Counted from the stretch's first letter, positions 12,712 to 24,721 are shown. The stretch is DNA of 64,000 nt from Agroathelia rolfsii (GCA_018343915.1 JABRWF010000003.1:3782001-3846000), one strand, 5' to 3'. Notes: generated by a model not told the origin, from the letters alone. Numbers and translations are program-made.

Positions 12712-15421
12712 TTAAGCGTGGGTCTGACGAGCCCAGCGAGCAGCCGAGACAAGATTGACCAGAGACGCCTCGGTCTCCTTCCATCCACGGGTCTTCAGGC
12801 CGCAGTCCTAATGAAAACAACACTGTCAAGATGATAAAAAGTAAAGATGATGAGAATATTCCATACGGGGTTAACAAAGAGGAGAGAATCAGGGAGAATC
12901 GACAGCATAGCGGAAAGACGGTCCTGAATCTCCTGTTGACCGGGAACACGAGGAGAATGAATGTCATAAACACCAGGGCCAATCTGGTTGGAGTATCCGT
13001 AGTGTTTGAAGGTGTTGAGAAGCTTCATGTCACTCTTGGAGGCTTCGATGGAGATGACGTCAGCATCGAGACGCTGGATGGAGGGGAAAATGTCGTCAAA
13101 ATCGGAGTAGCAGAAGTGAGAGTGAGTCTGGAGAGCATCGGTAACACCAGCGGTGGCAAGCTTGAAGGAGTCCACTGCCCACTGGAGGTATGCGTCCCAT
13201 TCGTTGCGGCGAAGGGGGAGCTAAAGATACGAATGTTAGCAAGAAGCAAGTTAACAGAGTAAAGATGGTCCGTACACCCTCACGAATAGCTGGCTCATCG
13301 ACTTGTACAGCACTGATACCAGCCTTCTCGAGATCAATGACCTCATCACGGAGAGCCAGGGCAAGCTGCTTAGACTGCAGCTCACGCGAAACATCCGCAC
13401 GAGGGAAGGACCAGTTGAGGATTGTAACGGGGCCGGTAAGCATACCCTTCATAGGCTTCTTGCTGACACTCTGCGCGTAACTGCTCCACTTGACGGTGAT
13501 GGGGCCAGGGCGAGAGACGTCCGACACGATGATAGGGGGACGGACGTAGCTTTATCAAATGATGAGGGACTTTTTCTCGAGATGTGGTCCAAGATTAACA
13601 TACCGAGATCCATAGCTCTGCACCCAGCCGTTCTGAGTGAAAACAAAGCCAGTGAGCTGCTCGCCAAAGTATTGTACCATGTCATTGCGCTCTGGCTCTC
13701 CATGGACAAGAAGATCGAGACCGATTTTCTCCTGGAATTCGACAACGCTGTTGATCTCCTTCTTGATGAATTCCTCGTACTGCTCCTGGGTAAGCTCGCC
13801 TTTGCCAAGCTTAGCACGAGCTTGACGAATCTCCTTGGTTTGCTATATGGAACATAAGCATTCTCTTTAGACGCAACGGGCCATCTTGAAACTTACAGGG
13901 AAGGAACCAATAGTAGTGGTGGGGAACTTGGGGAGGTTCAGTCGCTCCTTCTGGATCTTCTGGCGTTCCGAGAAGGGACTCTTGCGATGGAATTGATCGG
14001 GAGTGATCGCCGCGACACGCTTGCGAACGGTGTCATCAGACGTGCTCTCAAACTCACGGCGCTTGGCGATGGAGACCTTGTTGGCTTCAAGGGCAGCTGC
14101 TACCTTCGCATCCTGAGAACCGGACACGACGGCGGCAATGGTAGCAACCTCGGAGGCCTTTTCGAGAGCGAAGGAGAACCAATCCTTTTGCTCAGCCGTG
14201 AGCTGCTTCTCAGACTCAAGGGTGACTGGGGTGTGAAGCAGAGAAGAAGAAGTCGCTACGATGACGCGCTCCTTGTCAAGACCATCGATGGCCTTCTGCA
14301 CCTGCTTGATAGCAACAGCGAAGTCGGTCTTCCAGATGTTACGGCCAGAGACAACACCAAGAGAAAGAACGATCTTGGTGGGCGCAACAGCAGCAATAAC
14401 TTCATCAAGCTGCTTGGGGGCACGGTCGAGATCAATGTGGAGACCAGCGATGGGTAACTTGACGATGTAGTTCAAGTTAGAGTCAAGACGGCTGAAGTAG
14501 GTGGTCAACAAGATCTTGGGTGCAACGGGTGCAAGCTCGGCGTAGGCAGTCGTATACTCCTTCTCGAGTTGGGCGGCGGCGTCAAGAACAAGGATGGGTT
14601 CATCAACCTGGACCCATTCGACGCCAGCGGCCTTGAGGTCAGCAAGGAGCTGCCTGTAGACGGGTAGCAGCTTAGGAAGGAGCGAGATGGGACGGAAACC
14701 CTCCTGAGCATCTTTGCTAGCCTTTCCGAGCCACAGGTAGGACACAGGACCAAGGATCACGGGGCGAGTTGTGATACCGAGAGCTGCGGCCTCCTTGTAT
14801 TCCTCAAGTGCCTTGTTGAAGAGTAACTTGAACTCGGTAGCCTCGGAGAGCTCAGGAACAACATAGTGGTAGTTGGAGTCGAACCTAATGTATCTTAGCC
14901 CCAGATCTCCTTGATCTAGGCAGGATGAAAGTGACATACCACTTCTTCATCTCAGAGGCAGGGACATCGACACCCTCGGACTGACGGCCACGACCCATGG
15001 CAAAGTAGACATCAAGAGGCGAGAGACCAAGGCCTTGGTAACGCTTGGGAATGACATTGAATGCCGCAGAGTGGTCAAGGACATGATCATAAAGCGAGAA
15101 ATCTCCCCTGATTGATAAGATGACATTAATATAAGACATTTAGGAGGTAGGAATAAAATAAAATAAAATAAAACAAACATACGAAGGGACGATGTCCACG
15201 CCTCGCTCCTTTAAGCTGGTCCAGCTGGTCTTCTTGACGGCAGAGGCGGTAGCAGTGAGCTCCTCTACCTTGACCTTGCCGGCCCAGTAGCCTTCAACGG
15301 CTTTTTTGACCTCGCGATTAGCGCCTGCAGCAAGCGATAAGATTAGCGGGCAAGACTTCATGTCAATCGAGAGAAAGCACAAACCGATCCTTGGGAAACC
15401 AAGCACGCTGGAGGCAACCAT
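12712..15421 (-). CDS. MET6: Cobalamin-independent methionine synthase
   Basis: 765-aa 5-methyltetrahydropteroyltriglutamate-homocysteine S-methyltransferase, the last step of methionine synthesis, which makes methionine from homocysteine without B12. The length matches fungal MET6 exactly. The N-terminus reads [13 protein letters not shown]. The C-terminal catalytic half shows [25 protein letters not shown] (zinc-ligand Cys region) and DCGLKTRGW (second zinc Cys, near residue 736). Exons in transcript order: 15421-15385, 15324-15183, 15107-14940, 14884-13897, 13842-13604, 13549-13276, 13220-12867, 12807-12712. They sum to 2,298 nt. A purine-rich tract on the coding strand lies about 150-185 bp upstream of the start codon (see 15571). 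Confidence 0.97.
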
Positions 15422-15794
15422 TTTCCAAGGATATGAGATATAAGTCGATGGATGGAGGGGGGAGGGAGAGAAGGATGGCGAAAGGGAACGGTTTCACCTG
15501 CGTCTTTTTGTACCTGCGGCAAACGCGTGTTTCTGGCGTGATCCCAAGTAATTTATCTCATCCATCGCATCTCTCTTTTTTTTCTTCTTTTTTCTTCTTC
15601 TTCTTCCAACGTTTTACGTTCGGATGTACCGTCCGATGCATATGTAATCATTCTTGCTTGCATATCAACAATCCATTATGCACATCACTATTAGACCAAT
15701 ATTCTATGCATGTTCCACAAACTACCTCAGATGATGAAAAAGAAATATCATAGTCCATGATGAGCTATCGTACAGATGCCATAACAAATGAATC
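15422..15794. other. Intergenic, MET6 upstream region
   Basis: Lies between the MET6 start codon and the 3' end of the kinase relic, both on the minus strand. Contains the pyrimidine tract listed separately. No gene seen. Confidence 0.5.
15571..15607. repeat. Low-complexity CT (GA) tract upstream of MET6
   Basis: Almost pure pyrimidine on the plus strand (CTT/T-rich), so GAA-rich on the MET6 strand, about 150-185 bp before its start codon. Such tracts are common in fungal promoters and may exclude nucleosomes. That role is inferred. Confidence 0.7.
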
Positions 15795-17218
15795 TCAGCT
15801 GTATCCCAAAACCGGCGTAGCTGCTGCTGCAAGAATAGCCCTGCCCTTAGGATCGATAGAAGCCAGGGCAAACGGCTCCACAGCATCGGCCAAGTCGTCA
15901 AATGGGGCGTTCGGTGGCGTAATAAGACTCTCCGCACCCCCATCGCTGCTCAGGCTGCTTGGAGACCCACCCTGGCCTGGTTCAGACAACCCGTCGTCCA
16001 TATCGCCAGCGGCTCGGTTATCCGGCTGTTTATGTCGCTGGATCAACACGCGGGGAGGTGCAAATGGATAGCGCACCCAATCTTCGAATGGCATTGAGTA
16101 ATCGTCGTCTTCATTACTTGACAAGGAAGAGCTGCACGAGTTTGAACTCGAGTAACTGTATGATTCGGGTATTGTATTAAAGTAGTCGATGTTCGGAATG
16201 AGTCTATTGCGGGCGCGCGCAATGGCCCTATGAGATACATGTATGCCGTACGCGAGCGCAGCGTCGATAGCTGTGGAGGTTGCAATCTTCATATCGTCCT
16301 CGTTCATTAAAAAAGGTTTCGATGTCGTTGACAGCAATACGGAGGTCGCTGAGTGCAACACGCATCAATGGATTGATGGTAAAAACACGTTGCAAGAGCA
16401 TGTTGATTTCGGAGGAAAGTGATCATATGGTACGTAGATAGTTGGAGGGATCATGAATAAACCCTTGTCTTCTTTATTCTGTATCGTGGATGCTTGCCTC
16501 CAAGGGTAGTCACCAGTGATCATGTTAACAAGGATGATCCCAAGGGACCAGATGTCAGCTAAATGAGGTAGATGTTTTATCTTTCCGTACATGTCAAGAC
16601 ATTCTGATAGAGTAATGAAAAATCAAACTAACAAGTCCGCATGCTACACCTTGTGCTCACCAGGGCTAGTATATGCGCGAGTTCCAATATCATACTTCCC
16701 ATAAGCTACTGATTTCGGCGAAGCTACATTGAAGTTTGTCAAGAATATCTTTGATCCGTCCTCGTTTGCAAGCAAGATATGGTTTGGTGTAAGATCTCGA
16801 TGAGCAAGCTCTTGCTCGTGACAATATGCAACGACATCAAGGATTTCGGTGAATGTCTTCTTGATCAGTGCCATGTCGTTCTTGAAGAGCCTTCTTATTG
16901 TAACGGCATCATAAAGGGTGCCATATCCGGGATTTTTAGTGATCAGAAACACCTGGGAGTCTTCATGAATTGTGGAGATGAGAGGGAGAATGCTGGGATG
17001 ATCAGCTGCAAGCTCGCGATGTATCTCAAGCTCCCGAAGGGTGTTATTTGTGGTTGCAGAAGCTTTTATCAATACAGGCTCTGGGGGGCATCTCTGTTTT
17101 TGCTTATTACCACTCCAGTGAGTATCGCAGCCTCTATGCTTAGGCTAAGGCATTGTAGGGCTTCAATGCAGTGCTGAGAAAGGGAAGCGTTCAGAGCAGA
17201 AACAGCGTAATAAGTCAT
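15795..17218 (-). pseudogene. Decayed Ran1-like serine/threonine kinase gene
   Basis: A protein kinase fold is readable across the whole stretch: a candidate beta-3 lysine (VLIKA), HRDLTPNHILL catalytic loop, a DFG position that reads NFN, SPECLDMYGK, ADIWSLGIILVNMITGDYPW, and the C-lobe end INPLMRVALSDL. A disordered tail ends at 15795. The reading frame is broken four times: a C run at 17083-17088 (one base short), a G run at 16462-16464 (one base short), an in-frame TGA at 16423-16425, and a T run at 16309-16314 on the coding strand (one base too many). One normal intron is visible (16660-16604, minus), restoring SPEC. The start ATG at 17218 lies about 50 bp from a TATA box. Three of the four lesions are in homopolymers, so sequencing error is possible, but the TGA is a substitution. 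I favour a pseudogene. The closest type is Ran1/Vhs1-like, by appearance only. Confidence 0.7.
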
Positions 17219-18007
17219 AGAGCAGAGAGAGGTGACTTCTGCAGGTTGAGGAAAAAGGAGAATCCTCTTTTATATCCCTAGCGTCTTAATCTACGCCTCT
17301 TGGATAGAGAACTAAAATTTTCCCAAAGCTGGGAACTGGAAGTCAGCCACACCCCTAATACTACTCACTGGTAAGGGACGAAGCCGTCGTATAGCTGGGA
17401 ACGGCAGTTCGATAATGCGTGGATTATCGGCGGTGTTATAATTTACCACATATCGGTGGATCTAAATGACGGCGCACAAGATACGCAGGACATCCACAAA
17501 CTTAGAACGCAAGAATGCACAGGACTCGGAGTACACATAAAAATCCCATGTCCGAGTCGAGTACAGACTCGACGGATGCGTCCGAGTAAGGGTGATGCCA
17601 GTGATCCTCCCAAAGCCGGCGGCTATGGATGCAAAGCGGAGAGAGAACTCAGATTCAAAATCAAACAAGCACATGATGTGACTCGTAACAGCAAACCACC
17701 AGGGAAATACGTGACAAATACCTGAACTAGCCGATCCAATTCATAGTCGAACTGTGGGAAGTCACGTTCACCTTTTCACGATACGCAAATAGGCATATTT
17801 ACATGGTAGACAACCAATATGATGACTACTATCCTTAATCTACAATTGTTCCAACATAGAGCCGCCCTAAGGTACAACCCCGGCACAGTATCATCTGACA
17901 TTCCGAGATTCCTGCGGACCGGGAGTCCCGTTTGTGCTGAGCTCTACACCATATAGCGACCAGCCTGGGTGCTCGGAGATCCGTCTTTCTCCCCATCTGC
18001 CACCATC
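17219..18007. other. Divergent promoter region, kinase relic / polyol dehydrogenase
   Basis: About 790 bp between divergent genes. Contains a TATA box for the minus-strand gene and a small perfect hairpin at 17556-17573 (7-bp arms GTCGAGT/ACTCGAC, 4-nt loop), with several GAGTC-type repeats around it. No convincing coding region. Confidence 0.5.
17267..17274 (-). promoter_or_regulatory. TATA box of the kinase-like gene
   Basis: TATAAAAG on the minus strand, about 50 bp upstream of the ATG at 17218. The position suits a short 5' leader, which implies the promoter may still be active although the gene is broken. Confidence 0.55.
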
Positions 18008-19684
18008 ATGTCTGATAATCCTTCGTTTGTGTTGCGCAAGATTGAAGATGTTGAATTCGAACAGCGTCCGATTCCAGAGGGTAGGCTGCTATTCAACTGA
18101 TTGTAAGTTATCATAACTTGACGTTAGTCCAGTTGGCAAAGGCCAAGTCTTGGTTGAAGTCAAAAAAACTGGTGAGCCAGGTTGATTTCCCTATTTCCGC
18201 ATTGATACCCATGCATTATCACATTAGGCATCTGTGGATCCGACGTAATTTGTTCAACAGCTTGGATATTAACCACTTGATTGACATCAATCTGTAGGTA
18301 CATTATCTAACGCATGGCAGGATTGGTAACTTTGTTGTCGAGAAGCCAATGGTAACCCCGAATTGTATTTCAGTATGATTCACCTCATTGAACGGTGAAA
18401 TGCAGGTTCTTGGGCATGAATCATCAGGAGTAGTCGCAAAAGGTCAGTAGGCAATCATCAGTCTATTTCTCCTCAATGTTTAGTTGTCAATCATCAGTTG
18501 GGGAGGGTGTTACTCGCTTGAAGGTAGGAGATCGTGTAGCCATGGAGCCAGGTGCATCGTGCCGCAACTGCGATGATTGTAAAGCCGGGAAATACAATGT
18601 ATGCATTTCAATCATGAGATTGTCTAGTGTCACTCAATCATTCACAGCTCTGCGAATTCATGGCCTTTGCGGCAACGCCGCCATATGATGGCACTCTCGG
18701 ACGTTACTATCTCCTTCCGGCAGATCTCGCTCACCGCTTGGGCGATAACATGTCTCTTGAAGATGGCGCCATGGTAGGGAACAAGTTAGTGTCATATATC
18801 CTATTCTTACAAGATAGAACATAGATCGAACCACTGTCTGTCGGCGTCCATGCGGTCTCAGTCCTGGGGAACTTCCGTGCAAACCAATCCATTGCGGTCT
18901 TCGGATGTGGCCCCGTCGGCTTGCTCACCATGGCAGTTGCAAAGGCCCTCGGTGCATCACGCATCGTCGCTGTCGATATCGTCCCCGCCCGTCTGGAGTT
19001 TGCCAAATCTTATTTAGGTGCCGAAACTTGGCTGCCTCCCAAGCCCGAAGCAAACGAATCTCGTCCCGAGTACTCGGCGCGAAATGCCAAGGCCTTGATG
19101 AAGGAGTATGGCATTGATATTCGTGGACCGGGTGCTATCGACCTCGTTGTGGATGCAAGTGGTGCTGAGGTGTCTATACAAACCGGGCTCCATGTCGTCA
19201 AATCAGGAGGAACTATGGTTCAGGTATGTAAACATCAACTGCTGTTTCTGATGGCCATCTTGCTAATGATCGGTATTGAAGGTTGGCATGGGCAACCCAC
19301 TCGTAACGTTTGATCTGTCTCCTTTCATGACAAAGGAGCTGATATTCAAGGGCTCCTTCCGCTATGGGGTACGTACTATCTCCTCTTCTGCTATAAGCAT
19401 CTCCTCATGCATGCCAACTTCCATAGCCTGGTGACTATCCTCTTGCTATTGCCCTCGTGGCACAAGGCAGGATCGACTTGAAACCGCTTGTGACCCACCG
19501 GTGCGCATGATTTCATATTCATATTCGTTTTATTCCATCAGGCTTGACTAAATCCACGTGAAGCTATCCCTTTACGGAAGCCAAGGCCGCCTTCCAAGCC
19601 AACAAGGATGGCAAGAGCCCTGATGGCAAGGGTGTTATTAAAATCATCATTTCTGGCCCAGATGTTGATGTTGGGAGCAACTGA
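18008..19684 (+). CDS. Zinc-dependent xylitol/polyol dehydrogenase
   Basis: 375-aa medium-chain dehydrogenase that oxidises a sugar alcohol with NAD, most likely xylitol to D-xylulose (pentose catabolism); sorbitol is an alternative. Catalytic zinc ligands C40, H65 and E66 sit in GICGSDVHY and GHESSG. Structural zinc cysteines are C95, C98, C101 and C109. The Rossmann motif is FGCGPVG, followed by VAVDIVPARLEFAK, whose Asp fits NAD preference. Exons: 18008-18080, 18133-18171, 18228-18244, 18298-18351, 18406-18442, 18498-18598, 18648-18773, 18825-19223, 19282-19368, 19427-19500, 19564-19684. They sum to 1,128 nt. Exon 3 is only 17 bp and carries the catalytic cysteine. The acceptor at 18132 rather than 18127 is needed for frame. 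Confidence 0.93.
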
Positions 19685-20026
19685 AGAAGGAAAGGCAAAG
19701 AGCGCATGTATGATTATTAATTCATGTATTCATGGTCGAGCATGCAGTGTGTCTACTCTGTACAGTAAATATCCAAGGTTTTCATAGTTTTGAAATTTCA
19801 GCGTGGATCATGCATCATTGCAGTGTGGTCTGGATTACGTAATAACGAATAGACTGACAAGCAATCACATGGACAATCATTAATCATTAACTGTGACACA
19901 ATACCCCAGTTATGGACTAAACTGACATCGAGTTCCACCAAGACGCTTTACGGCCGCCCAGTGTTTCCTGCCAGTGCTTAGTACTACTGAGGTTGTCCCA
20001 CAAAATAATCTTTCTCTTCAGTCACC
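19685..20026. other. Intergenic
   Basis: 342 bp between two plus-strand genes. AT-rich 3' flank of the dehydrogenase and promoter of the next gene. Nothing distinctive seen. Confidence 0.5.
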
Positions 20027-23000
20027 ATGTCCAATCGTCGTACTGGCAACTCCACCAGTCCTTCCAAGTCCCTGCCTGTTGCTAGCAGTAGCCGTGTCCG
20101 ACTGGACTCTTCTCCAACCCATGGCAAACGATCCGGACCTCACCACGGCCAGCATCATCACAAAATTGATGTATCTCTATCTTCTGGAGCCGTAGCAGAC
20201 TCAGGCGAATCGCTCAGCTCCCTTGCTCCTTCTTTCTTTCCCATAACGGTGAACGACCACCGTGAACGTGAACTTGACGGAAGGCTATCGAGATATCTCA
20301 CTGAGTCTCGAAGGGCTTCAATATCTGGCTCGAATACTATAGATAGTACCACCAGACGCAACAGAAGACATAGGAGCTTGGTCTCACGCTCGAACCCCAG
20401 CATGAATGACTTTGGCTCCCTACTATCTGAGGAGTTCGATTTAGGTGAGTTCCTTCCGAAGTTGAAAGCTCATCCCAACCTGCTGAAGCGCTGACGATGA
20501 CTCAAACAAAGCACAAGAGGGTAAGTCATCCTCTTTTAGTTTATTGAATTTCTACGAGGTTAATCCTCGCATCAGATGCTCGCGTCATGCAGGATGTCCA
20601 GCGTGCACTGCAGCTCAAAGCCAGACGTGAATCACGAGGAGGTAGCATGCAAGTTTCCGCCAATTCCAGTGACATTTCCCCGCGTGCAAAGAGACTATCC
20701 TCTCCTTCTACAGAATCATCTTCTCCCGCTCGAATATCGTTTCCTGAGCCTTTGGATCATGCACTACACCCTAAGCCGGTTGCCATCTCCACAGATGTCG
20801 ACTTCAGTCCAGCAGTGCACCTCGTACCATCACACCCCGTACCTGCCCTAGCCGCTAACGGTAGGATGCTTGACTGGAGTGGATCCAGCGTAGAAGAAGG
20901 CAGAAGTGATAGACTCTGGAAGATTCCTACAGTGAAGAAGAAGGAGAAAGAGGTTCCACCACCTACGCAGATAGTTGAGAAGGAGATTGCCCACCATGCT
21001 GGTACTTCCCTTCCTTTTGTGCTAATGAGTGACCACTAATACTACGTAGAAAAGCTCAGAGAAATCAAATCAAACGTATCCTATCAGACGCTGCGCAAGG
21101 CAGACATTACAAAGAATCAGCTAGAGCGACGATATGCTCTATTATCTCATACCAATCTACAAACATCCCGTCACTCCTTTAATCTGCTGCAGGCAGTACG
21201 CTGGTACAATTCTCAACAACAAGACGTGAAATCTTCCTTGATGGCAGAAGAGCCTCTTACATGGATCAAACATGTCTTGGACAAGCGCAAAGGCGGTGCT
21301 TCAGGATACCCGGGACATGTCTCTGCTTATATCCTAGAAGAATATTACAAGCATATATCACCCTCTGATAATTACTTGACAAGTATGGAAACTATTCCGG
21401 AAATGTCGGCATCAGACAGCGATCATCCCAGGAGACGTTCCCCTTCCCCCTCCTCTCCGGCAAGTCACAAGAGCACCCGATTCTCTCCATCAGGTCGATC
21501 ATACGTCCCTACCTTTGCTCGCCACCGATCTTCGGGCGATCATGTGTCGTTCAAACCCTTCATCGAACCTCAGTCCTCACGTAGCTCACCTGAAGTCAAT
21601 CATGAGCTGTATCGCATTTCCACAGCCTCTCCTAGAACATCCATACACAGTGATTTCAGCCCTACGACTGGACATTCACCCACCGGTAGTCTTCTGCATT
21701 TGAATAGGCTCCTCACCCGCCGAAAGCTACAGGAAGATAGTGATGGTGGCACTTCTAAATCCATGTCCGACAACAGCTCTTTCCGAGGAGTACGGGACGA
21801 ACGAGATCTTGTCCCTGCTCATCTACCGCGATCCAGACCCGCCAACCTTGAACTCGAAAGCCCTGAAGCCGCTTTGAAAGACGGCGAAGACATTCATTTC
21901 TATGACATGCCTCCCAGGATGGAGGAAGAACCCCAGGCCGCGGCGGAGCTAGTGACCAGACGCCCTAGTCTCCTTCCACTCGACGGAGAACGGACCGCGA
22001 AACCGACCCCAGACGTTCCCGAAGTTCCGTCATCTTCTCTGGCCAGTCGTCGGAGACAACACCGAATATCCTTGCCGTCGATTTATCGGGACGTGACGGA
22101 TGGGGAACACAATAAGCAGAATGATGAAGACAACGAGAAGGAAAAGGCGGAATATGAAAAAAAGTCTCAGTGAGTGTATATTTCCCCCTGCCTTTTCCAT
22201 AAATATAACTTATGCTACCCCTTACAGAATGCTCGACGACTTGATTGCCCAAAACAAGCGCACAAGACAGCTATTGAACAACATTGCCAGTGGCATCCGG
22301 GATATCGGTGGACTACAGTCGAAGCTTTCTGCATATGGTGTCACCCAGAACCAGTTCATCGATCCTGAACTTCTCGAAATGTTCAAGCATGATCCTTCGG
22401 CCGTCACGGGGGACACTAGGAAACACTCTGGTTGGCGCGCCGTGGAGGAGATTCATTCCAGAGTAACTCGTCAGCGGGAGGTTTTCCATCGTCACATGCA
22501 GACCTCTTGCGGTCTCAATATCAATATCTGCAGCATTATAGAGGATCCTGTAGCTAAGCTTACTGACATTCTCGACGATATCGATTCTGCACAGGCTGGC
22601 ATCGCAGCAAAGACAGAGAACGTGTCGAAAGCGCTTGTAACCACCAAGACGGTGCAAAATCGAGTCAAGACTAATTATAACGAGACGCTGTCTCACACGT
22701 CCGTAATATATCCTGAGGTCAGATCTTCCCTTTTACGTAGCTAAGGTCGAAACTCATTTTTTTCTCACAGCTCTCCCAAATCGTGGCACTTGAGGAGAGC
22801 TACAAGAATCAATACCAACAATTTTGGGACTTTGCTATGGACGCGGCGACTTTCTTCCTTGACATTGTTGCACCATTCTGGAGAAGGCACGGTAAACCAA
22901 TTGGTCAAGACTTCCGAGACTTCATCATCGTTCCCCTGTATCGCAACGAATTCACGGGTGAATCGAAGAGGTATCCTATCACCCGGCTACCAAGACGATC

Positions 23001-23265
23001 ATTGCGACACTGGTTCGGGATTCTGGCGCTTAACGGCATTATTTATCTATCCTGTTGGAAGCTCCTTTGGCTCGCGATCCTCTCTACATCATACTATCGT
23101 ATTCCCTGGATCGAGGACCCAGGACTTTGGTGGTTCATTCTGCCATTTTTCTGGATCTTTGTGATCACTCAGTGGATTACCTTCCTGATCTCGGTTGTCC
23201 TCGCAATCCTACAGACGTCGACCCTGGCCTGGTGGGCTGGATGGACGCTTGGGTTGTGTTCCTAG
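20027..23265 (+). CDS. Coiled-coil protein with two C-terminal membrane segments, function unknown
   Basis: 985-aa protein that I do not recognise. The first about 650 residues are Ser/Pro/Arg-rich with an NR-rich basic patch, apart from a helical patch in EKLREIKSNVSYQTLRKADI onward (about residues 285-360). Residues about 660-850 are rich in heptad-like helices (QNKRTRQLLNNIASGI, DILDDIDSAQAGIAAKTENV). The last about 130 residues include a conserved-looking FRDFIIVPLYRNEFTGESKR stretch and two long hydrophobic segments near the end, so the protein is probably tail-inserted in an internal membrane such as the nuclear envelope or ER. Exons: 20027-20444, 20512-20520, 20576-21001, 21050-22169, 22228-22717, 22771-23265. 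They sum to 2,958 nt. The 9-bp second exon is the only good in-frame way to join exons 1 and 3. Confidence 0.75.
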
Positions 23266-24002
23266 ATGTAGTGTTCTACAATGATTAAGCGAATTACCCA
23301 AACCGGTATCATGTAGCCAGAGGAGCAACATGCTTTGAGTTTGTACATACGGAACCTTTTATCACGGATCAAATCTTATTTTGAGATTTTTTTCTTTTTG
23401 TCTAGTACTTGCTATACATACGTTTGATTCTTAACGTACAATTATTGCCTTCCAGAATTATATTAATCACTCAAACACTTGAACATGGGGATTCTTTTGT
23501 CAATTTCAGTTAGACGGTTTCTACTGCACTTTTGTTATGCTTCATGCTACGGGCGCTAGAACATTGCGAGACTTCTTGTTCCTGATAGATTTTCGCATCT
23601 TCGGCGGCTCTAAAGAGTCTTTTAGAGCTCCAACTAACCATTACATGAGGCAGCCATCATTGGACATGCTTGTGTGCCTCCCGTCTTTACCGCGCCTCGC
23701 TTCTGCTACGGGTTAAGCTGCAATTGGATCCTTGGTTGTTTCACATGGAGTGTTACATCATCGCCCATCACGGATTTTCGTGATTCTATTCCTTTATGGT
23801 CCACGTCCGGCAACTGAATCCGCGAGTAGCCACTGACATGACCGTCTCGGTTATTCTGTCTTCAGTTTATGTCAATTGCTTTGACATCGATCATCGCTTC
23901 AAAGTCCCTTTCAGAGATCGATATAAAACCATGCTTGTATCTTCCGATTAGAATGTCTTCCCTCCTTGCTCTTGGATTTCTTCAAGCTCTAACTACACTG
24001 GC
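23266..24002. other. Intergenic, upstream region of the MYND gene
   Basis: 737 bp with no gene. Contains a perfect 8-bp hairpin at 23607-23628 (GCTCTAAA/TTTAGAGC) and a TATA box at 23921. Otherwise unremarkable and AT-rich. Confidence 0.5.
23921..23928 (+). promoter_or_regulatory. TATA box of the MYND gene
   Basis: ATATAAAA on the plus strand, about 75-80 bp upstream of the proposed ATG at 24003. Position fits a TATA element. Confidence 0.5.
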
Positions 24003-24721
24003 ATGCACGCGCAACCTTGTCGCATTTGTTCGAAACTCACAACCACATGGTGCAGTAGATGCAAGGACACATGGTATTGCTCGGCACAGCACCTTGAGAA
24101 TGTAGGTCGACAGTTCGTGACTATCCACTCCTTTCCAAATAAACATTACTGAGTAGATCCATTAGGACTGGACAAGGCATCGCCTAGAATGTATACCTGC
24201 AAACTTTTATCAAACACATGGTGCCCATGCATCGTCGCCCCCACACCCTGTTCGCAGGGATTGCCAATCTGTAGACGGAATATTCTTCGCTCCTGATGAA
24301 GGTACAGGCTGCACACTTCTCAAATACAGTCAATGGTTTCTTAGCTATCATGAATTGACCAGAACGACCCCGTATTATTTCTGTCGATTGCTTCACTCCC
24401 AAGGGCCCTCTCGAGGGCAGTTGCCCAAGGCCTGACATTCACGACTTTTTCCCAGACGGCTTCGAGAGTGTCATCATTACCCAGGGTCTGAACAACGAAA
24501 CCTTACGATTCCCACTACACGTCTTCTATTCGCCAACTGATCTTGGCCGCCGATCGCCTGTGAACCGTGCTATCCAGCACATCACCCTAGACGCTGCAGA
24601 GAAGCCGTGGTGCGGACCTGTCTTAGTGCTCAAATATCTTGGCACACGAAGAAACGGGTACGCCGACGCGAATACAATGGACTTCCCTGCTCTATCGCTT
24701 TATTTCCTCGCTTATAGTTAG
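24003..24721 (+). CDS. Small MYND zinc-finger protein
   Basis: 197-aa protein. An N-terminal MYND-type finger is visible: C6, C9, C17, C20, C26, then H38 and C42 in the motif YCSAQHLEN-DWTRHRLEC. The usual sixth cysteine is H30 here. The rest (DEERPRII, FPDGFESVIITQGL, PWCGPVLVLKYLGTRRNGYAD, PALSLYFLAY) matches a pattern I associate with small basidiomycete MYND proteins of unknown role. MYND fingers usually bind proline-rich partner peptides. Exons: 24003-24101, 24166-24301, 24363-24721. They sum to 594 nt. An ATG upstream in another frame begins a hydrophobic peptide and was not used. Confidence 0.75.

Noticed and set aside
12795..13527. Plus-strand frames antisense to MET6
   Set aside because: They are shadows of the strongly conserved MET6 coding frame.
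17085..17135. A 17-bp intron that would restore the kinase frame near its N-terminus
   Set aside because: GTAATA...ACAG fits in phase but 17 bp is far below any credible spliceosomal intron, and one missing C in the adjacent C run explains the shift better.
17456..17725. 89-aa plus-strand frame in the divergent promoter
   Set aside because: Biased composition from GAGTC-type repeats, no family resemblance, no splice partner.
23869..24105. A 78-aa frame with a hydrophobic start overlapping the MYND gene
   Set aside because: It overlaps the MYND finger in another frame. The MYND frame continues through two introns into a conserved-looking protein.
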